64,000 nt of DNA, taken from Sphaerolaimus hirsutus (taxonomy: Eukaryota; Nematoda; Chromadorea; Monhysterida; Sphaerolaimidae). Made by a program: the position numbers and the translations under genes. The notes under the pieces were generated by a model, which made no database searches, had not been told where the DNA came from, and was given only the letters and a program-made list of their open reading frames with translations. This document shows positions 12,901-24,180 of the stretch, piece by piece. The stretch is from NCBI GenBank assembly GCA_964036195.1, contig OZ038450.1, positions 28,088,794 through 28,152,793 on the forward strand, in the 5' to 3' direction. Every line of letters starts with the position of its first letter. The first letter of the stretch is position 1.

Positions 12901-14255
12901 AAGTTGTTATACTCGGCGGACATGACACTTAGTATGGAAACCTACCATAACCAATCTGAATAATGAACTAAAAATTATACGGGTCTTTCATCATACAATT
13001 TCGTTTTTAGTATGGAATGATTAATTAGGAAATTTATCACAAGATTTTATCCATTGAATTTTGGTATGATTCTGCGCATACTTTACGATCCGCAGCGTTT
13101 ACTAAAATTCCGAAAACAAACGAAGTGAAGTAGCTCTGAATTCAGCTGAAAGTGCGAGAAAATCCAAGGCCTAAAATTTTTACTTTTAAAAATCCAAAAA
13201 CAAAACGAACATTCTGCCAAGCGTCCAACAACATCACAGGGTGAATAGCCCTGGCATAATCGTCAAGCGAACGAAATTGGCACCGTTCCAACTCAGACAA
13301 ACTATCGGCGAATTTAGTCGAGAAATGCGGTTTTTCGGCGCCAGAAAGTCCCGGCGGTACGATGGCGAGCACTGCAATTTTTTATATTTTTTACGAGAAA
13401 ATGCAATTTTTGGCAAGCAGTCAAAATTTTGAAATAATATAATAAAAAGCAAAAACAAGGTCGTACCAATTATGTACCATTGGCATAAGTACACATTAGT
13501 ATTGGATATAGTTGGATACAATTGGATATTGTAGGAACGAGAGTTAAAGAAGCAGGATTTTTGTCCGCGTCACCGATAATGGCTGCGAAATGCGATTAAG
13601 CAACCGGAAATGGTCGCTAATGGCGGCCGACACACTAATTGACATATGTACGTGTACAAACGGGAGTATCCCAACGCCTGCTTTGGCACTTTGCCAATGG
13701 TAAATATGTGATATTTTCCAAATATAGTGTGACGATCGCGCGCCAGTCCCGGAAATATCCCGTATCATAGGTTGGCAGCCGGCCAGAAACAGCCAGCCAA
13801 GAATTATTTCGAGATGGCTTAAATAAAATAAGCTAAAAATAGGTACATAAGCAACTATAAAGATGGAAATAGCGATCATGAAGGTAGCTTATTTCAGCGA
13901 TTTTGAGCACTTTTACTTTCATTCGTATAATACGCAACCGCTAACTTGGACGCGGGCCAACTTATCAATCGTGGCCCGATCCGCTAGTCCCCGATAAATG
14001 CCTCGTAAAATGTGAGCCATAAAAAGCTATGCAACTGTTGAAGGTGGTGGAAAATGTAAAATGCCCAATAACAAAACTTTGCGGAGGACGCCATACCTTC
14101 CAGCGATCACAGCATCCGGGACGGACCGAACAAAGAACAGAAAAAAAATTACCAGAATTATTTTCCTTTTCCCGATCCCTTTCGTGACGCGCCTTGTTGA
14201 ATTCGGATAGCCACTGAGTGTTCCAGCTGAGTAGCGCCGAGTAGAAATTGACTAC
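3963..14255 (-). CDS. Senataxin/Sen1-like SF1 helicase, divergent motifs, 5' end not found
   Basis: Exons run 5'-3' on the minus strand: 14255-14153, [gap], 13371-13211, 12789-~12700, 12226-12102, 11378-11255, 10902-10691, 10341-10138, 9794-9636, 9008-8837, 8439-8310, 7425-7297, 6814-6685, 6459-6301, 5896-5685, 5466-5329, 4730-4605, 4203-3963 (TAG). From 12226 onward every junction keeps phase; the 3' end of the 12789 exon is unresolved. The order matches senataxin: an 'RSLDDYARAIHPVMLLDAW' segment (like 'YxxxFxPLxLLExW'), Walker A GPPGSGKSS (exon 9794-9636), motif Ia VLVLCTADQSVDDLL, 'VDVVFTTVSC', motif II VDDAH, motif IV region DDQFHI before 'FLIVDIGK', 'PLALITWDSNQK', motif V VEVCTPLRCAGKKWHTVV, and motif VI LYGALSSARHTILML. 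Family members unwind RNA:DNA hybrids with ATP. Here DEA(A/G), GDPKQLPP, QYRMHP, VDxxQGxE and TRA(K/R) are all altered, so catalysis is doubtful. Two small exons near 13946-13983 and 13700-13850 are possible. It could be another SF1B member (UPF1/ZNFX1-like). Confidence 0.75.
4775..5269. mobile_element. CAGAGTTG hAT-like MITE (GTAAACGTAAATACG type)
   Basis: Starts CAGAGTTGTTGGG and ends AACAACTATG, flanked on both sides by the 8-bp duplication GACTTTTC. The interior has many inverted copies of GTAAACGTAAATACG and a GTACTCGCGTACTTT palindrome. It lies in the intron between the helicase-like exons 5466-5329 and 4730-4605. The 8-bp duplication and CAGAG termini are typical of the hAT superfamily (inference). 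Confidence 0.8.
7726..8166. mobile_element. GTATCCAGG hAT-like MITE with internal GCGCC block
   Basis: The left end AAGGGACGTATCCAGG and right end CCTGGATACGGCCCTG are inverted. The flanks show the 8-bp duplication TCAGCACC on both sides. Inside are G-runs and a GCGCCATGGCGCC cluster (7830-7910). A second copy lacking its right end lies at about 11668-11835, and a left end is at 19165. It sits in a helicase-like gene intron. Confidence 0.8.
11668..11835. repeat. Partial GTATCCAGG/GCGCC element
   Basis: Starts AAGGACGTAGCCCGGATTTTTGAG, followed by G-runs and the same TAAAATTT…GCGCCATGGCG block as 7726-7910. No right terminus was found. It lies within a helicase-like gene intron. Confidence 0.6.
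12277..12597. repeat. GGAAAACGG-rich repeat
   Basis: Dense degenerate repeats of CGGAAAACGGAAA. The same composition occurs in the bounded elements 26399-26672 and 49433-49647, but here clear termini are not seen. It is intronic in the helicase-like gene. Confidence 0.6.
12910..13090. repeat. TATACTCGGCGGACA repeat, copy 1
   Basis: Begins TATACTCGGCGGACATGACA followed by CTTAGTATGGAAACCTACC, then …ATTTATCACAAGATTTTATCC… The same unit is found at 14817 (left arm of the fold-back), inverted at 16025, and at 48350-48535, in the MVP 3' flank. Confidence 0.7.
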
Positions 14256-14816
14256 CTGCGAAATAGATTGTGATCAAATGTGCCCCCACACACTGGATGT
14301 CAACTGAATTCATGCAACTAAATGTCAACTGAATTTAAGTGATACTGTGATTTCAACTTATCTATCTGATAGAGCATGGTTAATTTTACATCATAACACT
14401 TCATTTTCATTGTTCCTGTTAAGTGTGATGCTTTTTACAAACTTCTTGTTTTATTCAATTGACACTGAGTTGACGCGAATTTGCGATGTCAACTAGTGTG
14501 TGCCTAATTCGCCCAATGTGCGGCTATTTGAATATTTTACGATGGTTAAGAAATTCGAAAACATTTTTGGATTCCTATTCCACTAGTTCAAAATAGATTT
14601 TTTAGAAAAAAAAGAATTGTTAGAAAAATTCTACGTTTTTGGTCAGAAATGCATGGCAAATAAAAATATACCATATTTCTGTGAAATGCCCCCAGGGGAT
14701 TTATTTTTTCAGAGTGCAAATTTTGATATGAGTATTTCGAGGGGGCATTTTCGAGGGGAGGGGGTTATTATTCCGACAGAAATGTCAGTGAAGGGTCGTA
14801 GAAATGGGCTTTAAAA

Positions 14817-16025
14817 TATACTCGGCGGACAGCACACCTAGTATGGAAAACTATTAGGTTGTAAACTAAATAACCTTAATTTTTTGCAATTTCACATTCT
14901 TGCATCCCATTCTGTTGTACATTGACGGATATTAATGCCTATCGAGAATGTTGGGGTTTGGGGTTGGGGCTATGATGAAATCTTTTTGTTTCCTCGAATA
15001 ATCCCCCAGTCCCGAGATAAGGGGGGTCTATAAAAACGTGGTCATTTTGAATGGCTGATCTGGATGTTGGACGGATCTTTGAAGCTCCATACATCAGCTA
15101 TTTCTGGGCCGATCTGGGTCGATCAATGCTTAAAATGATCACAATAACTTGGAGATTCCATTGTGATCTTCAGATCATCTGTAAATTTAATTAGATATCC
15201 CATACAAGAAAATATTGCGAACTCTTGTCTGAAATTATCATTTTGAAAATGCATAGAGATAACCTGAGCATCACAATGGAATCTCCTGGTTATTGTGATC
15301 ATTTTAAATGTTCATCGGTGAAAATCGGCTGAGAAACGCTCTAGAGTTGGAGTTTTGACATTGCACACATGCAGTTATTTAAATATGTGGATGGGAGGCG
15401 AAAGTTTGAAGTGCTATAACTTTTGATTGGAAAGAGTTATTGAACTCATTCTTTCGGCATTAGACTTCTTGTGGTCTAAAGTATTATATACAATAGCATG
15501 TTCATTTATTAATGTTCAAATTTATTTTACGCCTTTAAAAACCGGGTCAAATCGGCATAAGGAATTTAGACATTACAAATACGACCGCAAAAATAGAATC
15601 TGACGGTTGTCCCGATCATTTTAAGTGCTGAATGGTCCAAATCGGCCTAGAAATGACCGAGTTATAAAGCTTCTAACTCAATCAGCATGATCGGCAATGC
15701 AAAATGACCAAGTTTTTATAGACCCCCCTTCTCTCGGGACTGGGGGATTATTCGAGGAAACAAAAAGATTTCATCATAGCCCCAACCCCAAACCCCAACA
15801 TTCTCGAACGGCATTAATATCCGCCAATGTACAACAGAATGGGATGCAAGAATGTGAAATCGCAAAAAATTAAGGTTATTTAGTTTACAACCTAATACCA
15901 TAATTTGATGAATAAAATCTTGTGATAAATTTTGAAATTAATTATTTCATAATAAAAATATTATGATTACAAACTGTATAATTTTTGGTAGGTTTTCATA
16001 CTAAGTGTGATGTCCGCCGAGTATA
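14817..16025. repeat. 1.2-kb fold-back element with TATACTCGGCGGACA ends
   Basis: The left arm (about 14817-15062) reappears inverted at about 15706-16025. Shared blocks include TATACTCGGCGGACA/TGTCCGCCGAGTATA, a T-rich 'AACCTTAATTTTTTGC' block, 'GGGGTTTGGGGTTGGGGCTA' and the GATTATTC-type C-rich piece. The right arm has about 80 bp absent from the left. The central ~640 bp hold a smaller inverted pair: GGAGATTCCATTGTGAT near 15152 and ATCACAATGGAATCTCC near 15270. No gene. Confidence 0.8.
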
Positions 16026-16278
16026 CCCCAAACCGGTAGTAATAGTGATAAAACAAGATAGTTAAACACATCATCGTCGATGCTACAGTGTAAAGCTTTA
16101 GCTGCGATGCATATTGGCAGCAATAAAGACATCACGAACCTCACATACATGATGTACCCCAGAGTTGTTAAAAGTACCGAACTATTTTCAAAGTATACGT
16201 AAACGAAAAGTATTTCTTTTTTACTCACCCCCTGAGTACAGAAAACGTAAAGTAAAGTTTTTTACTTTTACTCACAAG

Positions 16279-18896
16279 TAGTGATGGAAAAGCGCCAGAA
16301 AAAGGGCGCCAATGGCGCCATTCAGAAACCGGGCGCCAAGCGCCAAGGGCGCTATGGGAAAAGGGCGCCAAGCGCGCCATTCGAAAAGTGCGCCAAGCGC
16401 GCCATTCGAAAAGTGCACGCCAGGCGCCAAGGGCGCCACGGAAAGAGGGCGCCAAGCGCCAACGGCGCCATTTGGAAAATAGGGCGCCAGGCGCCAGAAT
16501 AGATACCTTTTTCTTCTAATAGAAGAGAGTCCTTCTATTTATTGTCACCTTTTACCTGCCCTTCTATTGGAGACGCCCTTCTATTGAAAGTCACCATTCC
16601 ATTTTATTCGCCATTTTTTCAGGCAAGTTCTGCCAAGGTTTTTTAAAGTGTCAATCCGTCACATAAGATTCATCTAATGGCGATACATGGGGAGTTTCAT
16701 TCCAAAAATGCAATTTCCAATTTTCAATTTTTCAAAATCGCATTTTAAAGTTTGGCGATGGCCCGACGGCGCTATGTTTGGGCGACAAAGCTTGCCTCGA
16801 ACTTTTCAGATAGATCCTACATTTCTCTACAATTTTTGTGACCACAAATTTTGTTGGCTGGGAAATATTTAGGGAGTTATGTGAGATTTTGAAATCACCC
16901 AAAATTGGGAACAAATCTGAACATTTGAAATTAAATGTTAAATAACTTCGTAAGGGTGCATCGTAGGCAAAAACGAATTACACGACTGCAAAATCCGTGT
17001 CTAAAAGTACCTCTATCTAAATTTTCAAATCAAAATATACACACATATTTGATTTATAGTGCAAAATAGATTTGGAAATTCACATATGCATTTTTGGACA
17101 TGAAACTTTATTTTGTATGGGAATTCCGGCCAGCTCTTTGCGGCCGCTCCGAAGCACGCGTGGATTTTTGGAAATGAAACTATTTTTTGGATGTGCATTT
17201 TCGATATGAAACTCCGGCTGTCTGAGATGGATTTATGCATTTTCGATGTGAAAGTCCTGTTTTTCATAGGGGAATGGTCACGGATATGTGAACTTTCGAT
17301 GTGAAAATTGCGATTTTTTGAAAATCGGTACTACTGTATCTCGGGAACGAAATGGACTATAACGCTGATTTTTTTCCTAAAATGTGAAAAACTATACGTG
17401 GAGGTCAAATCCACGCTCAACTCGATTTTTCTGGATTTGGCGCTTGTGAACTTTTGGAATGGAACTCCCAACATAGAGTTCATGCAACATTTGATCTTTA
17501 AATAGAACAAAATTAATGGACCGAAAGCAAAATAACAGCGTCTACTATCATTTTTTTATTTTTTAGATGCATTTGGCACAATTCCAGCAGTTTGTGACGC
17601 TTCTATTGGAAGCCGCCCTTCTAATTATTTCGTGGCCCATACAAAGAGTTCCATCTATTGGAGACGCCCTTCTATTGTAGACCCACTTTTCTATTAGAAA
17701 AGATACAGTCGTGATAAAAAACAGAGTTGTTAAAATACCGGTATTTTTGGAAAGTGTAAGTGTAAGTGTAAATACACTTTCCAAATTTTGAGTATGGATA
17801 CAAAAAGTGTAAGGTATTTTAAAAATACCTAGGAAAGTGTAAAAAAAAGTGTAAGTGTAAATTTTTTTTAGAAAGAGCTCTCACTGTTGAGCATTAGAAA
17901 ACACCACTATTTTTACCTTTAGATCAATTTATTTGTCATTTTCATGCATTTTTTCACATTTTACTGCCTTTTATTAAACATTTCAGACTGTAACAAATAC
18001 TGTAGTGGTATGAAGTTCCCTAATAATGGCACTTTTTCAGTGTTGATTTTTTACTGATTAAGCAATGCGATACACACTGTTTAAATGCAAGAATGGACAT
18101 GCAGCAAATGTCAATGCAAAAGCCAGTTGACTTTGTGTCCAGCTGGTGAATTTCCATTGATCTTGTCCTTTTTACAAAAGTATGATGAAACTGTAGAATA
18201 CCATGAGTACTGATCAAAGGTTGGAGATGAAAGGCTAGTTTGTACATTTGCCATATTTTCGACATTCAATGCATAACTGCATGTGTGCACTGTGCAGTTA
18301 TTTCGTGTACATGACCCTATTTTATGCTTTCTCAAAAGCATAAAACAGGGCCATCTGAAAGAATAAAAATACACTTTCTGTACCCGGGTATTTTGCTCAG
18401 GAAAGTGTAAAAAAGTGTATGGGTATTTTATGAAAGTGTAAGTGTAAGTGTAAATATAAATACCCATTTACCCGGGTATTTCGGGTAAGTGTAAATACAC
18501 TTTCGCAACTCTGATAAAAAATACCCTGCCTGTGCTCTTAATATTACTTTAGCGACGTAGAGCACACATCGCACAAGCTCATTCACTTTCTCCATGATGT
18601 ATCAAGCAAAAACGAGATCGGCAACAAAACTTTGATCCGTCAGATGAACTGTTGGACGAAAAATTTTCATCCACTGGCACCACTTCGTCCATTTTTGCAG
18701 TGAATTTCCATTATCAACGCATGCGCTTTTTTATTTTTATTTCATTTTTTCATTTAGCCCATTTATTCATTTTTCATTCATGCCTTTCAGAATGAGGGCG
18801 CCAGGCGCCAATGGCGCCACAGAAAAAGTGCGCCATGGCGCGGGGCTCTCTGGCGCCCTCAAATGGCGCCAGCGCCATGGCGCCATTCCATCACTA
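16279..18896. mobile_element. TAGTGATG/GCGCC element, 2.6 kb
   Basis: Starts TAGTGATGGAAAAGCGCC and ends GGCGCCATTCCATCACTA. The flanks are CTCACAAG and TTCACAAG (7 of 8). The left end has a 220-bp run of GCGCCA palindromes and the right end a shorter one. The interior holds an AATAGAAG/TTCTATT-bounded repeat (16510-17705) and an intact CAGAGTTG element (17722-18513). No transposase frame is seen. Confidence 0.7.
17722..18513. mobile_element. CAGAGTTG element, AAGTGTAAGTG type, copy 1
   Basis: Starts CAGAGTTGTTAAAATACCGG and ends ACTTTCGCAACTCTG, flanked by the exact 8-bp duplication ATAAAAAA. The subterminal parts are arrays of AAGTGTAAGTGTAAATAC. A unique ~450-bp core is shared almost base for base with 24181-24957. 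A minus-strand 81-codon frame (18020-18265) is preserved in both copies with three residue changes, which recency alone may explain. Confidence 0.85.
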
Positions 18897-20175
18897 TTCA
18901 CAAGTAAATGTGAGTAAACGTACTTCTCCCCCAGAAAACGTAAATAAGAGTATTTTTGAGAAATTTAGCCCCAAAATTTTTTGCTCAAAATAACTAATTT
19001 TCATAACTTTTCACCTATATTTGGGAACTTATTTGCTGCAATTGTGCTTAATACAGAGTTGTTAGAATTACTGTACTTTTTTTTTAAAGTATATGTGTAT
19101 GTAAGTATTTTTTTTACTCAAGGCAAAGTATAAAAAATGTAAAATACTTTTTTTATTCATACTCAGGGCCGTATCCAGGGGGGGGGGCTGGAAAATGTCA
19201 AAGCTACTGCTTTTTACATGTGAAAGTGAGTTTTACACTGCAAGACATAATAGATGTCCTTTTTAGGTGATTATTTAGTATGTCTTAAAAAATATGATTT
19301 CTTAAAAAAAATTAGCAACAGAAAGGTGTTATTTTAGCAACAAAAAATACATTTTCTCTGGACGCGTGTACTTTTAAAATTTATGCGTAAAAGTGAGTAC
19401 ATTACTTTTTCAAAAAGTATATGTAAATGTATTTACCGCGTACTCGCGTACTCTTATTTTTCTGGTAAATGTACGCACATTTGAACAACTGTGCTCAAAT
19501 ACACATTGTAGATTGTTTTTCTCTATTGTTACCATATTTGCTCCCATTTTTCCCTCCTATGCCTTAAAGTCTATATATAGAAGACTATCTTAAATACGTT
19601 TTCTGTACTTGAGTACTTTAAAAAGTATACGTAAAAGCGAGTACTGGAACTTTTTTCACAGGAAACGTAAACGTATTTACTCAGTACTCGAGTATACGTA
19701 TTTTGCAAGTAAAATTAAATACGTTTTAACAATTATGATGTATCCTATTTCAGACGGGAAGTATTTCGGGGGGGGGGGGTATTATTTCCCCAGGTCGCTC
19801 AGACCTGCGGCTATTCCAAGGGGGTATTTCAAGGAAATACGGTAATATATCAATTTGAAATGGCCATATCCATAACGGTAACAGCACAGAAGCACATTTA
19901 AAGAGTTTTATTCAAAAAGTGCAAAAGCAAATAAATTTTTAACTGGAACTTTCTGAACCACTTGAATGTGAACTTTGAACCGTATATTAAGCTTGACATT
20001 GACACAGCAGCATCATCCTTTATTATCAAAGATAACCCCACACTTCATTCCCCCCACGCTTTCAGATACCTAGGGCTAATGATGCAAAAGCGCCATGGCG
20101 CCATTTTGTTGTGGCGCTATTGGCACCAGGCTTGGAAAAGCGCCATGGCGATCTTTGCACTTCACGCTATATAAC

Positions 20176-20838
20176 GGGTGTGCTTCTAAAAGTACCGATC
20201 TACAAAATTGTCAATTGAGTTAGGACCATTTTAGGGTCCCCATTGAAAAGCGCTTCAAAAGATATAATAAAAAGTGGGGGGGTGAAAATAAATTTTGAGA
20301 TATGGGGGGTTGAAAAATGTGAAAAAATCGCAAAATACAGTTTCGGAAATTTTAAAAGTACCGATCTACAAGCTTTTTCAGGTTTTGTATCTTAAGAAGT
20401 ACCGATCTACACACTTTTTCAAAAATTGTTTTTTTAAAGGTACCGATCTGCACATTTTTTGTGCTCCTGAAAGTACCGATGTGAGATCAGTACGTTCAAA
20501 AAACTAACCTAATTTTGTGTTTTTTTCGTATGGGTAATGGTACCGATCTACATGTCATGGAAATGTGCTTTTAAAGGTACTGTTCTACATGCTATTACCA
20601 ATTTGTTCCTTTAAAACGTACTGTACTGTACTACGAACAATACAATTCGCTAAATTTGATATAGGTAGCTGGTGTTATGTGTATAAAAAACGATTATACC
20701 CATGCATGTGGATACCCAACAATATGCCCAAAATACCCATACCCGATACCCATGTATGGGTATTGCATACTCCAAACTTTCAATTGCGATTATCTCAAAA
20801 TCGATTTTTCGTAGATCGGTACTTTTAGAAGCACACCC
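20176..20838. repeat. TACCGATCTAC-rich inverted-terminal element
   Basis: The left end GGGTGTGCTTCTAAAAGTAC and right end GTACTTTTAGAAGCACACCC are perfect inverses over 20 bp and continue into CGATCTACAAAA. At least six further AGTACCGATCTAC words are spread through the left half. No coding frame is supported. Confidence 0.8.
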
Positions 20839-20890
20839 TTCATATTTTCATGGCCTGAGGACCAAAACACTTGGCGCTGTCGCTTGACAC

Positions 20891-21813
20891 AAGTGATGTA
20901 AAAAGCGCCAGAGCTTTGGCGTCAAGCGCCAAAAATGCCACAGCACTTTTCCCACCTCCAGCGCCAAGGAGTGTGCTACATTGCACATACAAGCACATAT
21001 CACAGTATGTCTACCTGCACATGCCGCAGTGCTCATATCACAGTTTGTCGCCCTGCACATGCCCGAAGGCACAGATAACATGTCGCTGTGCTCATTGCAC
21101 ATACACGCGGGGCGGTGTTGTCGAAATGCATGTGCGCGCGTGAAGCAGGGGTCTCATAGGGGGGGGGGCTGCCTCCCCCTCCAAATCGGCCAGCTAACTA
21201 TCTATCCCGGAGACCGCTCAGCTATCTATCTATCCCGAGGCAAATATCTGTGAAATAAATTGTAGAGACATGTTAGACTGATTAGTAATAGTAAAATTAT
21301 CTATAATGTTATCTTGAATAACTCCCCATTTTGAATAATCCCCCTGTGTATACCAGTAACAAGTTGATAATATCAATGAAAAAATACACCCCAAGGGAGT
21401 TTTTCAGGGTGAGCAAATGGGAGCATATTCCCAACAAAGATTACAATAAATTTGAGATGATGTATAGAAATAAATACATGTACATATATTCACGCGCGCA
21501 CACGCATTTCGACAACACCGCCCCGCGTGATGTGTAATGAGCACAGCGACATGTGTTCTGTGCCTTCGGGCATGTGCAGGGAGACAAACTGTGATATGAG
21601 CACTGCGGCATGTGCAGGGAGACATACTGTGATATGTGCTTGTATGTTAAATGTGATCCACCAAGCGCCAAGCGCCGATCGCCAGAGCAAAATAGCGCCA
21701 AGTGCCAGGGGCACCATGGCGCATTTTGCTGTAGCGCTAGCCCCAGGCGTTTGGTTCCTGGCGCCACACAAAAATAGCGCCGGAAAATGGCGCCAAGCGC
21801 TTTTACATCACTA
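20891..21813. mobile_element. TAGTGATG/GCGCC element with internal 165-bp inverted arms
   Basis: Starts AAGTGATGTAAAAAGCGCC and ends GCGCTTTTACATCACTA; the flanks CTTGACAC/CTTAGCAC are similar. Inside, about 20978-21143 is repeated inverted at about 21486-21650 (CGCACATGCATTT…, TGCCTTCGGGCATGTGC). The centre carries a left end of the CAGGGGTCTC family (21146) and C-rich pieces. Confidence 0.7.
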
Positions 21814-22101
21814 CTTAGCACTGCCGCGAAAGCAAAAACTTTCATGGCTTTTTGTTCTGGTGATGGGGGTGCCGAAAAGCGACATAGCACTTAGCATCAA
21901 TGTCATGATACTTTTTACATCATGACCATGGACATTCGTCCACATTTTTTGTATTCACAACTTTTTAGGCCCATCAAATCTTTCAAGAGTTATGTCAAGA
22001 TTTTGAAAACCGTCTGGCAGCAAATCTGAAAATCAATGTTTAATCACTTTCGATGGTGCATGTCAACCCAGACTACAATTTTCAGATCTATTGATACACA
22101 T

Positions 22102-22688
22102 GGGGCCAGTTCTGCAAGTGGTAAAGTAAAGAGTAAAGTGAAGAGTAAAGTAAAAAGTAAAGAGTAAAGTGAAGTGTAAACTAAAACGTAAAGAGAAGAG
22201 TAAAGTAAAAAGTAAAGTGAAGTGTAAACTAAAAAGTAAAGAGAAGAGTAAAGTAAAAAGTAAAGTGAAGTGTACACTAAAAAGTAAAGAGAAGAGTAAA
22301 GTAAAAAGTAAAGTGGTGTAAACTAAAAACTAAAGAGAACAGTAAAGTAAAAAGTAAAGAGTAAAGTGAAGTGTAAACTAAAAAGTAACGAGAAGAGTCA
22401 AGTAAAAGGTAAAAAGTAAATTGAAGTGTAAACTAAAAAGTGAAGGGTAAAGTAAAAGTAAAGTGAAGAGTAAAGAATAGGAAAAACCGGTAAAAAGTAG
22501 AGACAAACAGAAAATAATGATAAAATGTTTTTTTTAAATGTACAATCGAATTCAGACCTAAAACAAAATAAAAAAGCAAATCAATGCAAATCAAAGCAAA
22601 TAAAATTTAACATTTTATCATTATCTTTCAATGGTCTCATTACTTTTTACTTTACTCTCTACTTAACCACTTGCGAACATCGCCCCGG
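22102..22688. repeat. Inverted-terminal element carrying a GTAAA minisatellite
   Basis: The left GGGGCCAGTTCTGCAAGTGG and right CCACTTGCGAACATCGCCCC are inverted. From about 22121 to 22480 the sequence is a degenerate minisatellite of AAGTAAAGTGAAGTGTAAACT and AAAGAGAAGAGTAAAGT words, strand-biased to purines and T. The ends relate it to the GCCAGTTCCGCAA MITEs. Confidence 0.75.
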
Positions 22689-23033
22689 CATTTGACATAT
22701 TGGTGATGCACACACTAGTACACCATTAAAATTTTGGAAACTCATAAATATGTTTTGAATACTTTTGGGCTAATCTAAGTTACGAGTCTGTAATCTACTG
22801 TTGACAGCGATCAGAAACATTCATACTGGTTAAATTTTATGTGTTCAAAACATATTTATGAACAAATATTTCTGTGTTCAAAACATATTTGAGAACAAAT
22901 ATTTAACAACAAATAATAATGTTTTGCCCAAATTTCCATGGTATAGTAGTGTGCGTGACAGTTTTGCTAATTTTTCTCCAGACATGAGTGTGCATGGATG
23001 TCTAATCTACGCTTAATTCATTTTATTCCATAG

Positions 23034-23516
23034 TTGTTAAAACGTATTTATGTTTACTTAAAAAGTATGTTTACTCAAGTACTGAGTAAATACGTTTACT
23101 ATATTTAAAAAAGTATGTGTACTCGCTTTTACATATACTTTTTGAAAGTACTCGAGTACAGAAAACGTATTTTAGATAGGCTTTGTTGTAGGCTTTTCCA
23201 AAAGCATAGATGGAAAAAGGGAGAAAAACGACAAAATTGCCAAAAAAATGACTGAAAATAGGCACATAACACATAAACTAGTGAATTTGAAGGTTAAAAT
23301 GGCCAAAGAGGTACAAAAATTAGTGATTTTGAGTGAAAATTGGGCAAAATTCCAGAAAAATACTCACTTTTATGTTTTCTGGGGAAAAAGTATTTTACTC
23401 ATGTTTACTCATGAGTAAAAGTAAAAAAATTACTTTACGTATTCTGTACTCAGGGGGTGAGTAAAAAAACAACTTTACATTTACATTGAAAAAAGTTGAG
23501 TGCTTTTAACAACTCT
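23034..23516. repeat. CAGAGTTG-type element, inverted orientation
   Basis: Starts CATAGTTGTTAAAACGTATTT and ends GCTTTTAACAACTC. The interior has GTACTCGAGTACAGAAAACG and GAGTAAACG words, as in 4775-5269. The flanking duplication is not clear. Confidence 0.6.
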
Positions 23517-24180
23517 TGTTTTAATCTGGGTTTTGCACTTAGGTATGCACTTTTGGAACAACGCTTCAAATACTGATGGCAAACGAAAATTTGAAAATAT
23601 TTTCAAAATTTTATTCCCTCGGTAAAAAAATCATTTCGATTTTTTATAGAAAAATGTTAACATCTCAGAAATTCTGTTTTTCTGTGAAATTCTCAGAATT
23701 TTTACCATATTTTTGGTTGAAATGCATGTTGAGATGCAGAAACACAATTCAACCATTGATCCCAAGCTACTTGAAATTCCAATCTTTTGAAGCACAGCCA
23801 TTCACACCACATACAGGGTGTGGCAATTTAGACAACCCCTCTAGATTTCGAATAACTTGTCACTGGGTGGTTGGAATAATGTCTAATTTTAGGTCAACAT
23901 TAACAACTGAATAGGAAAGGATCCCTGAAAATATGGCTGCGATAGCTCCACTCGTTCTCAAGTTAGTCATGCAAACACCAAGAATTGTTGCTTTGCTACC
24001 ACCTCGTGGCAATACACATTGACAAAACAGAAGCTGCAGATGAAACCCATATCGGTTGCAATTGGCTATTCATAAGAGTTTGCAATAGGCAAAAATTGAC
24101 AGAACAATAATGATTTTGTAGTCTGAAAAATCACAAGTCTGATTTTGAAGGTGAATTGCTAGAAAACGTCATCAAAATTA

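Larger units (their letters stand above)
16160..19735. mobile_element. CAGAGTTG hAT-like element interrupted by two other insertions
   Basis: Left end CAGAGTTGTTAAAAGTACCGAA at 16160, right end TTTTAACAATTATG at 19735. The flanks are ATGTACCC and ATGTATCC (7 of 8 match), consistent with one 8-bp duplication. Inside sit a GCGCC element (16279-18896) and a sibling CAGAGTTG element (about 19056-19487). The outer element survives only as three pieces. Confidence 0.6.

Noticed and set aside
13540..13990. Extra helicase-gene exons
   Set aside because: Short open pieces with possible acceptors exist (13946-13983 and about 13700-13850), but the full chain of phases to 13371 could not be closed, so they are only mentioned as possible.
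22044..22277. Leu/Tyr-rich open frame (…YTSLYFLLYSSLYFLVY…)
   Set aside because: Antisense translation of the GTAAA minisatellite; not a gene.
23576..23914. 112-codon plus-strand frame
   Set aside because: No splice context, a Phe/Lys-rich composition typical of AT-rich DNA, and no recognisable domain.
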